A DNA stretch of 54,883 bases from a virus: positions 1 through 54,883 of IMG/VR virus record IMGVR_UViG_3300008110_000071, one strand, 5' to 3'. The notes beneath the pieces are model-generated. The model did not search any database. It was given only the letters and a program-made list of their open reading frames with translations, and was not told the DNA's origin. Both the position numbers and the translations under genes were made by a program. Within the stretch, counting starts at the first letter, position 1, and each line of letters opens with the position of its first letter. Below, piece by piece: positions 1 to 7,686 of this stretch.

Positions 1-414
1 CACGCCCTGCTGTAGCCATTTAGGTAGATTTTCATAGGATAACTGCAATCTGGATAGAAGTTCCCTTGAGGTCTCCGCTTTGTTTGCAAGAATCGCTATT
101 TTTACGTTTGGGTTGAAAAGAGCATAGTGAAGTAGGTAAGAAACCACAGTTGTTGACTTACCAGTTTGCCTAGGAAGCTTTGCAATATTGAATCTATGCT
201 TGTGAAAATTATCAATTAATTTTTCCTGAAAGTCCCACATTTTAAATGGAACCAAACCTTCGTCAAGAGAAACAATTTTGATATATTTTTTAGCAAAATA
301 AATTGGATCCTCTTGACACTTTAAATATTCTTCTAACTGTTCAGACGTAAATTGCATCTGAACGTTAGAAGGTTTTAGGTTAGGATTACCTTTATAACTA
401 GATCTTTCACTCAT
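1..414 (-). CDS. 17: Terminase large subunit, N-terminal part (gp17-like), cut by the window edge
   Basis: This is the ATPase-nuclease motor that packages DNA into the prohead. Only the first 138 codons are present; the gene runs off the left edge. The start is the ATG at 414-412. A Walker A P-loop, PRQTGKST, lies at about residues 81-88. It is followed by LLHYALFNPNVKIAILANKA, the strand-helix pattern of T4 gp17 and its cyanophage relatives. The gene is last in the order gp13-14-15-16-two small genes-17, which matches T4-type neck and packaging clusters. The nuclease domain lies outside the window and could not be checked. Confidence 0.93.
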   Translation of the reverse strand, partial: MSERSSYKGNPNLKPSNVQMQFTSEQLEEYLKCQEDPIYFAKKYIKIVSLDEGLVPFKMWDFQEKLIDNFHKHRFNIAKLPRQTGKSTTVVSYLLHYALFNPNVKIAILANKAETSRELLSRLQLSYENLPKWLQQGV

Positions 415-422
415 AGTAATAA

Positions 423-1007
423 TTATGCGTTTTTACTTCTTGGTATAAACACTGTTTTTTGTGGTACTGGTTTTTGATACTGTGGCCCTGTTGTCATTTT
501 TCGTGCCACTTCTGCTTCATGAGGGTTATTAGTTTCATCTCCGAGTTTTCTAATCTTTGCTTGTTTTTTGCGTCGGTTGTGATCTGGATCAATTTCAAAA
601 CTTACTGAATCTGCTTCAGCCATAAACTGTGCGAATGATTTACCTTCTTTCATTGTACGGAGTCTCCTTGAATTCATTTCCCATGCCTCTGGTCCATATG
701 AACATTGAGATTTAGTTTCTTCTTTTTCACACAGATGGCAATAGCGTACCTCTTCCTTTTCTTCTTTGACGGCTTTTTTGCCGTTTCTCCATTCTCCTTT
801 AAGTTTTTTTTCCATCTTGAGTAAATGCTTGTAGTAATCTGGAAATTCTGCTATATGCTGAAGTGCAATATTGTAGGCTTCGTCATGCTTGGTGACATGC
901 TCTCTTTCTACAGTAGAACCAATTTCAGCTTGTCTGATAACGTAATCTACTGAGACGCCATGCTTTTTAGCGATCTCTTTTTCTGTAGGAACTCTTTTGT
1001 GTGCCAT
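423..1007 (-). CDS. Conserved hypothetical protein between gp16 and gp17, possible zinc-binding
   Basis: This 194-aa, charged, lysine-rich protein has no function I recognise. The N-terminus (VPTEKEIAKKHGVSVDYV, about residues 6-23) looks like a short helix-turn-helix-like segment. A Cys cluster, CHLCEKEETKSQC (about 90-102), could bind a metal. The C-terminus is basic. It starts at an ATG overlapping the stop of the 183-aa upstream gene and ends 8 bases before the terminase start, so it is translationally coupled inside the packaging cluster. A role in packaging or head assembly is inference from position. Confidence 0.8.
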   Translation of the reverse strand: MAHKRVPTEKEIAKKHGVSVDYVIRQAEIGSTVEREHVTKHDEAYNIALQHIAEFPDYYKHLLKMEKKLKGEWRNGKKAVKEEKEEVRYCHLCEKEETKSQCSYGPEAWEMNSRRLRTMKEGKSFAQFMAEADSVSFEIDPDHNRRKKQAKIRKLGDETNNPHEAEVARKMTTGPQYQKPVPQKTVFIPRSKNA

Positions 1008-1558
1008 TATCCACCTACAATCTGCACTTCAGTAATGTGTCCTGTAGCAGCGCCATTTCCATCAGGTTTTACAGAAAACTTGATTGAATTGGAAAGAGTT
1101 GCAGTTCCAGTGAATGCAGCGTATGCAGATGAATCTAGCGCAACTGTAATTGAAGTATCGGTAACTGCTGTAACTGCTAAGTGTGCAATCCCAGTATTGT
1201 ATGCAGCAACGGAAGATCCAGTAAGAGTTACATAATCACCAACTGCAAAAGGATGCCCAGGAGTACCAGTATCAAGTGGAATATTCATTACAGTATTTGT
1301 TGCTCCTTTAGTGATTGAAGTAATTCTTACCTTTTTAGGAGTTGCACACTTTACAATTTCAGAATTTTCTTTTGGAATATGAAAATCATTTCCATCTACT
1401 GCAGTTGGATTGCCACCCCAAGCAACATGAATTGCGTCACTTGCATCAGCAGTGAAACGATAGATTCCACTTCTAACAATGACAGCTGCAGATTGAACAG
1501 CATTGCCACCAGTGCAAGCTACTGCAGAAATATTTTGCACAACTTTAAGTACAGACAT
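1007..1558 (-). CDS. Probable virion structural protein, 183 aa
   Basis: The protein is rich in Thr, Val, Ala and Gly with alternating hydrophobic residues, which suggests a beta-sheet virion protein. The segment HPFAVGDYVTLTGSS, followed by YNTGIAHLAVTAVTDTSITVAL (about residues 105-145), resembles the small beta-barrel modules (GDxVTLTG...V.AVTDTSFTV) repeated in phage tail and capsid decoration proteins. An AATAAATAAT late-promoter-like motif lies about 25 bases upstream, supporting late expression. It sits between gp16 and the pre-terminase gene. Its location in the particle cannot be told from sequence. Confidence 0.78.
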   Translation of the reverse strand: MSVLKVVQNISAVACTGGNAVQSAAVIVRSGIYRFTADASDAIHVAWGGNPTAVDGNDFHIPKENSEIVKCATPKKVRITSITKGATNTVMNIPLDTGTPGHPFAVGDYVTLTGSSVAAYNTGIAHLAVTAVTDTSITVALDSSAYAAFTGTATLSNSIKFSVKPDGNGAATGHITEVQIVGG

Positions 1559-1568
1559 TAAAATACTC

Positions 1569-1982
1569 CTATTCTTCTATATTATTTATTTTTGATTGTT
1601 TTAGAAATTTTTGAAGTTCTGCAGTAGATCCAACAAACATAGTATTATTAATAGTAGATGGACCCTTCTGAGGAACATCTCCTTCAATAGTTTTCATTTT
1701 CTTTTGGAGATCAATGAGTTTATCAGTCATATCTGACACATGTTTCATCCCCTGGAAAGCAACTTCATATGCTCTTGGGTGATCACTACTTGAAGCTACG
1801 TCTATAATTCCGTCTATAGCTTTTTGACCTTTTTGAATTAACTTGTATAGTTGATTTCTGCTATACTGATAATCGGATTCAATATGATCCAAGTCTGAAT
1901 CTACTTCTACAATTTCTGTAGAGTCATCAAAATCTTTAGGGATTATATTAAAGGCATCGTCTAAATTATCGTATGTTGGCAT
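1569..1982 (-). CDS. 16: Terminase small subunit (gp16-like)
   Basis: This 137-aa acidic protein is predicted to be mostly helical. The core, SRNQLYKLIQKGQKAIDGIIDVASSSDHPRAYEVAFQGMKHVSDMTDKLIDLQKKMK (about residues 42-98), follows the T4-type gp16 pattern of paired helices that oligomerise, recognise DNA and stimulate gp17. Length is close to other gp16 proteins (T4 gp16 is 164 aa). It is directly downstream of gp15, as expected for this phage group. The C-terminal FVGSTAELQKFLKQ is also typical of cyanophage versions. Confidence 0.88.
   Translation of the reverse strand: MPTYDNLDDAFNIIPKDFDDSTEIVEVDSDLDHIESDYQYSRNQLYKLIQKGQKAIDGIIDVASSSDHPRAYEVAFQGMKHVSDMTDKLIDLQKKMKTIEGDVPQKGPSTINNTMFVGSTAELQKFLKQSKINNIEE
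1581..1590 (-). promoter_or_regulatory. Late-promoter-like motif AATAAATAAT
   Basis: On the minus strand the bases read AATAAATAAT. T4 late promoters are a lone -10 box, TATAAATA, recognised by the gp55-type sigma factor. The same decamer occurs before other structural genes here (14015, 15662, 30519). It lies inside the 3' end of the gp16 gene, 23 bases from the start of the 183-aa gene. Confidence 0.5.
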
Positions 1983-1984
1983 AA

Positions 1985-2782
1985 TTAGTTAGTCCAAATT
2001 TCATTAAATCCAAAATTGTCATCTGCTTCAACTAATAAATCATCTGCAGAATTAATTTGACCATCATCATTTAAATCTTCCAATGCTTTAGGAGTCACAC
2101 TATAAGTCACATACCTATTAGCATTGATAGCAGTTCCGATATCAATATTGACTTTTTTGATAACATCAGAAGTAGTGACGGGACCGTAAATATAACTTTT
2201 GGCGGTAAATGTTAAAGTATAAATAATTGTTCTTCTTTGAGTAAAGTCTCCTTCATAATCATCTTGAATAGAAACATTATTCAATAAAATTGGAATATCT
2301 TTCTTCTCACTGGTTTCTGCTACCATGTTAATAGTAATTGAAAAGTATGGCTGGAAGAAAGGTAAAATTTGTTCTATAATTTGAACAGCATCATCATTAT
2401 TTTTACTAATAATTCCGACTTCAAAATCTAAATTGTATGGAACCGGTAAGTAATGTGAATAACTTTTTTCAGTTTCACCTGATTTTGCAGTTCTGCATAC
2501 TTGAGTTGGTCCAAGTTTTCTTGATGCATCATATGAAATTGACTTTAGCTCAAAAGAAATTCTTGGTAACTGAATTTGAGTTGGTCTCCTCTTATCTAAA
2601 TCTGATTCTGCTTCTACTCTTGCAAGAAACTTTTCCATGGGTCCGTATGCAAGAGGAACCTTAATTGTTTGTTTAACAACTCCATCTTTATCTTTACGAC
2701 GAAGTTCTATATTGTTGAACAAAGTTCCAAATCCAATAATAGTTTTACGAATAGATTCGTTATAAAAATGTGTACCTAACAT
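1985..2782 (-). CDS. 15: Tail sheath stabiliser / tail terminator (gp15-like)
   Basis: This protein caps the tail tube and sheath and joins the tail to the neck. At 265 aa it matches T4 gp15 (272 aa). The N-terminus, LGTHFYNESIRKTIIGFGTLFNNIELRRK, and the mid-region RVEAESDLDKRRPTQIQLPRISFEL are hallmark gp15 segments. The C-terminal tail contains DLNDDGQINSADDLL, a dockerin or EF-hand-like calcium loop (Asp-x-Asp-x-Asn pattern) added after the gp15 core. The start overlaps the gp14 stop, and order 13-14-15-16 is conserved. Confidence 0.93.
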   Translation of the reverse strand: MLGTHFYNESIRKTIIGFGTLFNNIELRRKDKDGVVKQTIKVPLAYGPMEKFLARVEAESDLDKRRPTQIQLPRISFELKSISYDASRKLGPTQVCRTAKSGETEKSYSHYLPVPYNLDFEVGIISKNNDDAVQIIEQILPFFQPYFSITINMVAETSEKKDIPILLNNVSIQDDYEGDFTQRRTIIYTLTFTAKSYIYGPVTTSDVIKKVNIDIGTAINANRYVTYSVTPKALEDLNDDGQINSADDLLVEADDNFGFNEIWTN

Positions 2783-3879
2783 TAAAAATCTCCCATATTT
2801 GAATATTCACCAAATGGATTTTTTTCAGACCAGTCAATAATTTGATCTGCCTCATCTTCAAACCATTTGTTTTCATTGAAATCATCATTATCATTTTCTA
2901 TAGAACTGAACGAATAAATTGCCCATTCAGCTCCACTGGATTGTCCAATTAATAAATCATTATCAACAAACGTTCCTACTATATCTATAACCTCAATCTG
3001 TTTAGCACTAACATCATAACGTACTACTTCCGCAGTTGCACCACTAACAGAACCAACTACAGTTTCTTTATATAAATAAGTTCCTTTTGGTACTAATATT
3101 GCCTGTGCAGTTGCCCCAGTTCCTGCTCCATTGATTGCAATTCCTGGAACTGTATTGTATCCTAATCCTGGATTAGTTACATTTATAGCAACAACTTTTC
3201 CAGCAGATATAGTTGCAGAAGCAGTAGCCATAACAGTTTGTCCAACTGAACCAAACGCTACTGTAGTAGATGCAGCAATGTAATTATTTCCTTGATTTGT
3301 AACATTAATTTGTTTAATTCCATCACTAAGTTGAAATGTAATAGAATATCCTTCAGATCTTCTAATTTTATCTATTTCAGATACTCCAGTATCTAACCTT
3401 TCACTGGAGTCTTCCATAACTTCACAGACCAATTGATATGTTGCAATTTGTCCTAATTGCCTAAATGGTTTATTGTGCTCTACAAATTTAATTTGAAATA
3501 ATTGATTTGTCAGTGGAAAATAAATTACATCGCCCTCATTAGGTCTTTTATTAGTAATTAAATTGTTTGAATTATCTATTAAATCTTCCCATCTTCTTTT
3601 TGAAATTATAAACGTAGCTTCTTCTGCAATTCTTACTCCAAATTTAGTTAATAATGTTCCTTCTCCCGTAAATCCTTCATAGTTTGATAGGTACATTTCA
3701 ATCATATAATTTTCATCAAACTTAACTAATGTATCTTCTCCGAATAAGCGATCTGATATGTCAACTTCTCTTGGTAAATAATAAACATCAAATCCATATA
3801 TTTTCAAAGACTCTATGATTAAATCTTCATAGAGTCTTTGTTCAGATGAAGTTCCGTGGGAAAAGTAAACGTTTTTCAT
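2782..3879 (-). CDS. 14: Neck protein gp14-like, with an inserted beta module
   Basis: Neck protein that joins the finished head to the tail. The N-terminal SSEQRLYEDLIIESLKIYGFDVYYLPRE, then GEGTLLTKFGVRIAEEATFIISKRRWEDL, are diagnostic of gp14. At 365 aa it is longer than T4 gp14 (256 aa). The extra length is a beta-rich insertion (about residues 180-310) with GxGYNTVPGIAINGAGTGATAQAIL and a SGATAEVVRYD segment, modules also seen in the large tail proteins of this window. The C-terminus regains the family ending (DFNENKWFEDEADQIIDWSEKNPFGEYSN). Confidence 0.93.
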   Translation of the reverse strand: MKNVYFSHGTSSEQRLYEDLIIESLKIYGFDVYYLPREVDISDRLFGEDTLVKFDENYMIEMYLSNYEGFTGEGTLLTKFGVRIAEEATFIISKRRWEDLIDNSNNLITNKRPNEGDVIYFPLTNQLFQIKFVEHNKPFRQLGQIATYQLVCEVMEDSSERLDTGVSEIDKIRRSEGYSITFQLSDGIKQINVTNQGNNYIAASTTVAFGSVGQTVMATASATISAGKVVAINVTNPGLGYNTVPGIAINGAGTGATAQAILVPKGTYLYKETVVGSVSGATAEVVRYDVSAKQIEVIDIVGTFVDNDLLIGQSSGAEWAIYSFSSIENDNDDFNENKWFEDEADQIIDWSEKNPFGEYSNMGDF

Positions 3880-4700
3880 TATCCTACCATATCAAGTGGT
3901 GGTAAGGAATAAGTTGTCATTAAACTTTCTTCCAATTTATCTATTTCTTGTGTTGCGTCATCATATAATTGACGACCATTAAATGTTACTCCACCTGGCA
4001 TTTGAATTCCTTCAAATTTTGATAAATTTTGGCCCCATTGTTTTTTTATCAATGCAGTAGTATATTTTTTAAGCCAGATATCATCATACATTTTAGTGAA
4101 ATCATTTGGATTCAAAGCACGATAACAATCTATTACAATAAAATCATCGACTGATTGCATACCCCAATCTAGATCTACGTATAATCTATTTTGAACTTTA
4201 GTATATCTAATATCTTTGTTTCCTTCTAACATAAAATCCAAGGTCTCAAGATATGTCAAAACCATATAATAATTCATAATATCATATGAATAAAAATTAT
4301 AAAAATCATTCAAAAAAAACTGATATCTAAAACCAAACATATTATTGACAAAGGCATTAGATACTTTAAAAATACCTTGAATTCCAATGACATGATCTGG
4401 AACTGTTAGATATCCTCTACCTTCTTCAAAATTTAATGTTCTTGAATTGTCAGAATCATTTGTATCAGTTTTAGTTGTAGTAAAATTACGTTTTTTGCCG
4501 TTATCAATATCTTCTTGAGTAAGTTTGTATTTTAGATACATTCTTTCCATGCCATCAAATGCTCTATTATTAAACATCTGAATAGCATCATCAATTAGGT
4601 CTTCAATTTGATCATCGTCCACATTAATTTCAATCACTGGCTTCCCAAGTTTACGAAGACAATATTCTTTTAATTGTGTTCTACTACTTGGTTTTGCCAT
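3879..4700 (-). CDS. 13: Neck protein gp13-like
   Basis: Neck protein that works with gp14 to close the DNA-filled head and let the tail bind. At 273 aa it is close to T4 gp13 (309 aa). The family start is present: SSRTQLKEYCLRKLGKPVIEINVDDDQIEDLIDDAIQMF (about residues 5-43). A Tyr/Phe-rich middle follows, and a C-terminal MPGGVTFNGRQLYDDATQEIDKLEESL that is typical of gp13. The stop overlaps the start of gp14 (shared ATGA-type junction). Confidence 0.93.
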   Translation of the reverse strand: MAKPSSRTQLKEYCLRKLGKPVIEINVDDDQIEDLIDDAIQMFNNRAFDGMERMYLKYKLTQEDIDNGKKRNFTTTKTDTNDSDNSRTLNFEEGRGYLTVPDHVIGIQGIFKVSNAFVNNMFGFRYQFFLNDFYNFYSYDIMNYYMVLTYLETLDFMLEGNKDIRYTKVQNRLYVDLDWGMQSVDDFIVIDCYRALNPNDFTKMYDDIWLKKYTTALIKKQWGQNLSKFEGIQMPGGVTFNGRQLYDDATQEIDKLEESLMTTYSLPPLDMVG

Positions 4701-4912
4701 TATTCTGACCTTTTAGATTTGGTTGGTTCTTTTTCAATTTTTGGAGGTTCATCAAATGATCCTCCATCCGAAACACTAGCTTCTTTAGACATATTATTAA
4801 TGACATTGGTGAGGTAAATTATTTTAGCCTCAAACATGATATTTTGTGATGTCAACTCAGTAATTCTTTTTTGCATCACTGATAATAAATTGCTTATTTC
4901 ATCTTGATTCAT
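4700..4912 (-). CDS. Small coiled-coil protein upstream of gp13
   Basis: This 70-aa protein is not recognised. Residues 5-47 (ISNLLSVMQKRITELTSQN..., then IYLTNVINNM) show leucine/isoleucine heptads of a coiled coil. The tail is charged (EPPKIEKEPTKSKRSE). It overlaps the gp13 start and follows the 595-aa structural gene, so it is probably co-transcribed with the neck genes. A chaperone or trimerisation role is only a guess. Confidence 0.75.
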   Translation of the reverse strand: MNQDEISNLLSVMQKRITELTSQNIMFEAKIIYLTNVINNMSKEASVSDGGSFDEPPKIEKEPTKSKRSE

Positions 4913-4922
4913 AATTTATCTC

Positions 4923-6710
4923 CTAGTAGCTTCCTCCATCAATAGTTGTAGTCCAAACTGGAACTCCAGAACTATTTACAGTTAAAATTTGATATGATGT
5001 AGTAACATCAGAACCTGTACCAGGGCTTGCCATATTTGCAGCTGCTGTTGAGGTTAAACGTTTATATGAATCAAAAAATGGAATTCCTTTATTTACGCCA
5101 TCATCTAATTTGACTGTCTTAAAATATGCACTCCCCTTTGTTCCAGAAAATACATTACTATTATTTGTAGCTTCTGGGATGTATGTAAAATAATATGTGG
5201 TCACATCCTCAGATTCTCCAGATTCATCATATCCAAAAAATCCAGTTTTCAAACTTTGATTATAGTATTTAAATTCAATACCACGATCCATATTATCGTC
5301 TGTTGCCTGGGTAAATGTAAATTCAGTTCCGCTTAAAATAGCTCCAGTAATTGCTGAACTTAATGTAATTTGAGTAGATGAATTTACTGTAATAGTAGTT
5401 CCATTTGCAATATTTGAATTTCCAGTAATTAAATCACCAGTATTTAATCCAGTAGTATTGTCTAAAGTTAAAGTTGTAGCTCCATTTGATGCATCAGCAG
5501 TAAGTACTTTATCACTAACTGAATCCCCTAATGTAATAGTTGGGTCATTTATAGTAATTGAATTTGAATTTACAGTGGTTGTAGTTCCACTAATTTTTAA
5601 ATTTCCTCTTACTACAACATCTCCTCCTGATGCACCTCCCGCAGGAAATGGGTCAATAACAATAGTTTGCCCATTAGCATCTCCAGAAATAGTAGCACCC
5701 TTTATTCTAATATCACCAAAATCTACTGTAGTTGATGATGTACCTAAATTTACTGTTGTGGCTGCACCAAACGCATTAATAGTAGTTGCAGTCGCATTTA
5801 GTAAATTAAATGTATTTGATCCTGTGGTCAAACTTGATCCATCAATATTTAAATTATTATCAATATCAACATTTGCGGTGGAAAATTGAATAAGTTCTGA
5901 ATTATCAGTTGTGATAATATTAATATATCTATTATTGCCCTCTTTAATAGAAAATGAATTTGAAATATTATCTTTTATATTTACATTAGTCGCAGAGTTA
6001 GATACGATAATATCTCCACCCTGAACAGTTAAATCTGCAGTTACAGTTAAATCAGAAACTGAAAATGTATTAAGAACACTTAAAGTATTAACAGTTGCAG
6101 TTCCACCTACATGTAAATTTCCTGCAATTCCAACTCCTCCACTTATAGTTAGTGCGCCTGTAGTTGATGATGTTGATGCTGTGATATCATTGATTTTAAT
6201 CGCAACATTATCTGCAAAATTCCAGTCTGCACCTGTAATTTCTAATCTATCATCAGTAGCTTCATCATACGTAATTTTTGTATCTTTACTTGTACCAAAA
6301 GTTAAAAATGTATTATCTGGTATTACTATTTCTCCGTTTCCATTTGGGGAAATATTAATATCTCCATCTGAATTAGTAGATGATATTACATTTCCATCTA
6401 ATCTAAGATTATCTACATTCCAAACATTAATTTTATTTGCGGAATCAACAATTACAGCAGAATTTGCAGTCAGTGTTCCATGCCCATGATCTAGTAAATC
6501 AGTGAAATATTTTCCTCCAATAGCTTCAATATTTGCTGCCAATCCACCAGTTTCTGTTCCAGTGCCAAGAAACAATTTTCCATATGATGTCACTGATGCG
6601 TTTTGTGCATCAGTATAAGTAGAAGTTCCCCAAGAATATCCTAATTCTCCTTGCCCCAAATTTGGAACATTAGAAGTACTGGATCTTTTTATTTTGATGA
6701 GAGTTGACAT
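4923..6710 (-). CDS. Tail-fibre-like structural protein, 595 aa
   Basis: This is a repetitive, Asn/Thr/Ser/Gly-rich beta protein of the cyanophage fibre type. The N-terminus, IKIKRSSTSNVPNLGQGELGYSWG, is the 'xIKRSxTxxxPxxLxxGELAYS' head that opens many T4-like cyanophage fibre proteins. The middle holds beta-helix-like repeats (LDGNVISSTNSDGDINISPNGNGEIVI; GALTISGGVGIAGNLHVGG; VVRGNLKISGTTTTVNS). The C-terminal part has a large domain with GSAYFKTVKLDDG. It is probably a trimeric fibre or fibre-like decoration. It is the first gene after the two small structural genes at 6730-7265. Confidence 0.85.
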   Translation of the reverse strand: MSTLIKIKRSSTSNVPNLGQGELGYSWGTSTYTDAQNASVTSYGKLFLGTGTETGGLAANIEAIGGKYFTDLLDHGHGTLTANSAVIVDSANKINVWNVDNLRLDGNVISSTNSDGDINISPNGNGEIVIPDNTFLTFGTSKDTKITYDEATDDRLEITGADWNFADNVAIKINDITASTSSTTGALTISGGVGIAGNLHVGGTATVNTLSVLNTFSVSDLTVTADLTVQGGDIIVSNSATNVNIKDNISNSFSIKEGNNRYINIITTDNSELIQFSTANVDIDNNLNIDGSSLTTGSNTFNLLNATATTINAFGAATTVNLGTSSTTVDFGDIRIKGATISGDANGQTIVIDPFPAGGASGGDVVVRGNLKISGTTTTVNSNSITINDPTITLGDSVSDKVLTADASNGATTLTLDNTTGLNTGDLITGNSNIANGTTITVNSSTQITLSSAITGAILSGTEFTFTQATDDNMDRGIEFKYYNQSLKTGFFGYDESGESEDVTTYYFTYIPEATNNSNVFSGTKGSAYFKTVKLDDGVNKGIPFFDSYKRLTSTAAANMASPGTGSDVTTSYQILTVNSSGVPVWTTTIDGGSY

Positions 6711-6729
6711 GGTTTGTACCTATGGTAAA

Positions 6730-6936
6730 TTAATAGTTTCCTGCATCAATAGTAAGACCAGATGCATCTAGTTTATTAGTTGCATTCCAAGTTTGAGTAG
6801 TGGCATCATATTGCAACAACGCTCCATTTTGAGCATTACTTGCATTAACATCACCCAAAAAATATAATCTTTGAGTAGTATTAGTTGCAATAGTAATAAC
6901 TTGTGGTTGGTTTAGAACTTCTATTTGGGCTCTCAT
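6730..6936 (-). CDS. Short structural protein, 68 aa
   Basis: This short beta-type protein contains RLYFLGDVNASNAQNGALLQYDATTQTWNA. The 'GALLQYDATTxTW' pattern is found in the fibre-associated repeats of cyanophage tail proteins. It starts by overlapping the stop of the 110-aa gene and precedes the 595-aa fibre gene. Probably a small fibre or baseplate decoration; the exact place in the virion is unknown. Confidence 0.75.
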   Translation of the reverse strand: MRAQIEVLNQPQVITIATNTTQRLYFLGDVNASNAQNGALLQYDATTQTWNATNKLDASGLTIDAGNY

Positions 6937-7265
6937 GTTACTCCTGGATTAATGGTAATGATTCCTTCTATTACTCTAACTTTTTTCCCGGAAGAATCTT
7001 CGATTACTATATCGTATAAATATCTTCCTTGCTCCATAGAAGAAGTTTGTGCCGAAGTAAGAGCAATTATAATAATACCAGTACTTCTATTTGAGTTAAA
7101 TGTCACATTAAATGTGACAGAAGTAGAACTATAATATGATTTTTTTATTTTTGCAGAAGCCGTATACCCAGTTAAATTCCACGGAGCATTGTTATCATCA
7201 TATACAGTAAGCTGTGCATTGAAATCAGTTCCCTGATCAACCGATAAATTTTTTACCGCTGCCAT
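6933..7265 (-). CDS. Immunoglobulin-like structural protein, BppU N-domain-like
   Basis: The 110 aa form one beta-sandwich. The pattern QGTDFNAQLTVYDDNNAPWNLTGYTASAKIK..., then SSMEQGRYLYDIVIEDSSGKKVRVIEGIITINPGVT, fits the N-terminal domain of phage upper baseplate proteins: 'GxDFxxxxxxxDxxGxPxDLTGYTAxxxIR', ending in 'WEGxxxIxPxVT'. A TATAAATA late-promoter-like box lies 32-39 bases upstream of the start. Likely a tail decoration or fibre-adaptor protein. Confidence 0.78.
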   Translation of the reverse strand: MAAVKNLSVDQGTDFNAQLTVYDDNNAPWNLTGYTASAKIKKSYYSSTSVTFNVTFNSNRSTGIIIIALTSAQTSSMEQGRYLYDIVIEDSSGKKVRVIEGIITINPGVT

Positions 7266-7296
7266 GAAGAAGCCACTAGAATATAGATTTCAATAT

Positions 7297-7304
7297 TATT
7301 TATA
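7297..7304 (-). promoter_or_regulatory. Late promoter-like box TATAAATA
   Basis: This is a perfect T4 late -10 octamer on the minus strand, placed 32 bases before the 110-aa structural gene, in the gap after the NblA-like gene. It would drive the 110-aa, 68-aa and 595-aa genes. Confidence 0.6.
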
Positions 7305-7312
7305 ATAATAGT

Positions 7313-7471
7313 TCATTTCTTAATTAACAAATTCATTACTACATGTTGTTGCATGTGATACAATCTAGCAAATTCCTTTGCGATTTGTTTGGCCCCTTCT
7401 TCATTCAATGTATCAATATCATTATAAATTTTCTGAAGAGTAAATTGTTTAGTGAGAGGTAGATCGTTCAT
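7313..7471 (-). CDS. NblA-like protein (phycobilisome degradation adaptor family)
   Basis: This 52-aa protein reads as PLTKQFTLQKIYNDIDTL, then AKQIAKEFARLYHMQQHVV, ending NLLIKK. Cyanobacterial NblA proteins (about 60 aa) share the pattern LxLExQFxxRxFxxQVxxMSxxQAKxFLVxLxxxMxxxxxxYxxLL. The match here includes LxxQF(T/S)(L/I), the AK in the second helix, and the final LL. NblA brings phycobilisomes to the Clp protease; phage copies are known from several cyanophages. It overlaps the coding end of the 77-aa gene by 23 bases. Its position in the late tail cluster, not among early genes, is unusual. Similarity was judged by eye and family membership is not proven. Confidence 0.55.
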   Translation of the reverse strand: MNDLPLTKQFTLQKIYNDIDTLNEEGAKQIAKEFARLYHMQQHVVMNLLIKK

Positions 7472-7682
7472 TTAATTCTAATAGCAAATTTTTAATTTGA
7501 GTCATTTCAGATTTTAAATTATGTAGATCATTTTCAATTTGATTAATTTTATCGAATTTGGTTTTTCGATTTTGATAACTTTTCATGTATGACTCATATT
7601 CATATAAGTTATCATTTATTATGGCACCACTTTCAACATCTCTATATAGACCTGGATGACCATCTACCATTAATTTTTTCAT
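7449..7682 (-). CDS. Small conserved cyanophage protein, 77 aa, coiled coil
   Basis: I chose the ATG at 7682, giving a start MKKLMVDGHPGLYRDVESGAI, because this segment is the typical beginning of a small protein widespread in T4-like cyanophages and because it follows the stop of the 2098-aa gene by 4 bases. A longer reading from further upstream would overlap that gene. The C-terminal 40 residues (KINQIENDLHNLKSEMTQIKNLL) form a leucine-zipper-like coiled coil. Function unknown. Confidence 0.78.
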   Translation of the reverse strand: MKKLMVDGHPGLYRDVESGAIINDNLYEYESYMKSYQNRKTKFDKINQIENDLHNLKSEMTQIKNLLLELNERSTSH

Positions 7683-7686
7683 AATT

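Noticed and set aside
960-1235. Plus-strand frame of 91 codons opposite the structural gene
   Set aside because: It is the mirror of a well-supported minus-strand gene, with no ribosome-binding site or family resemblance.
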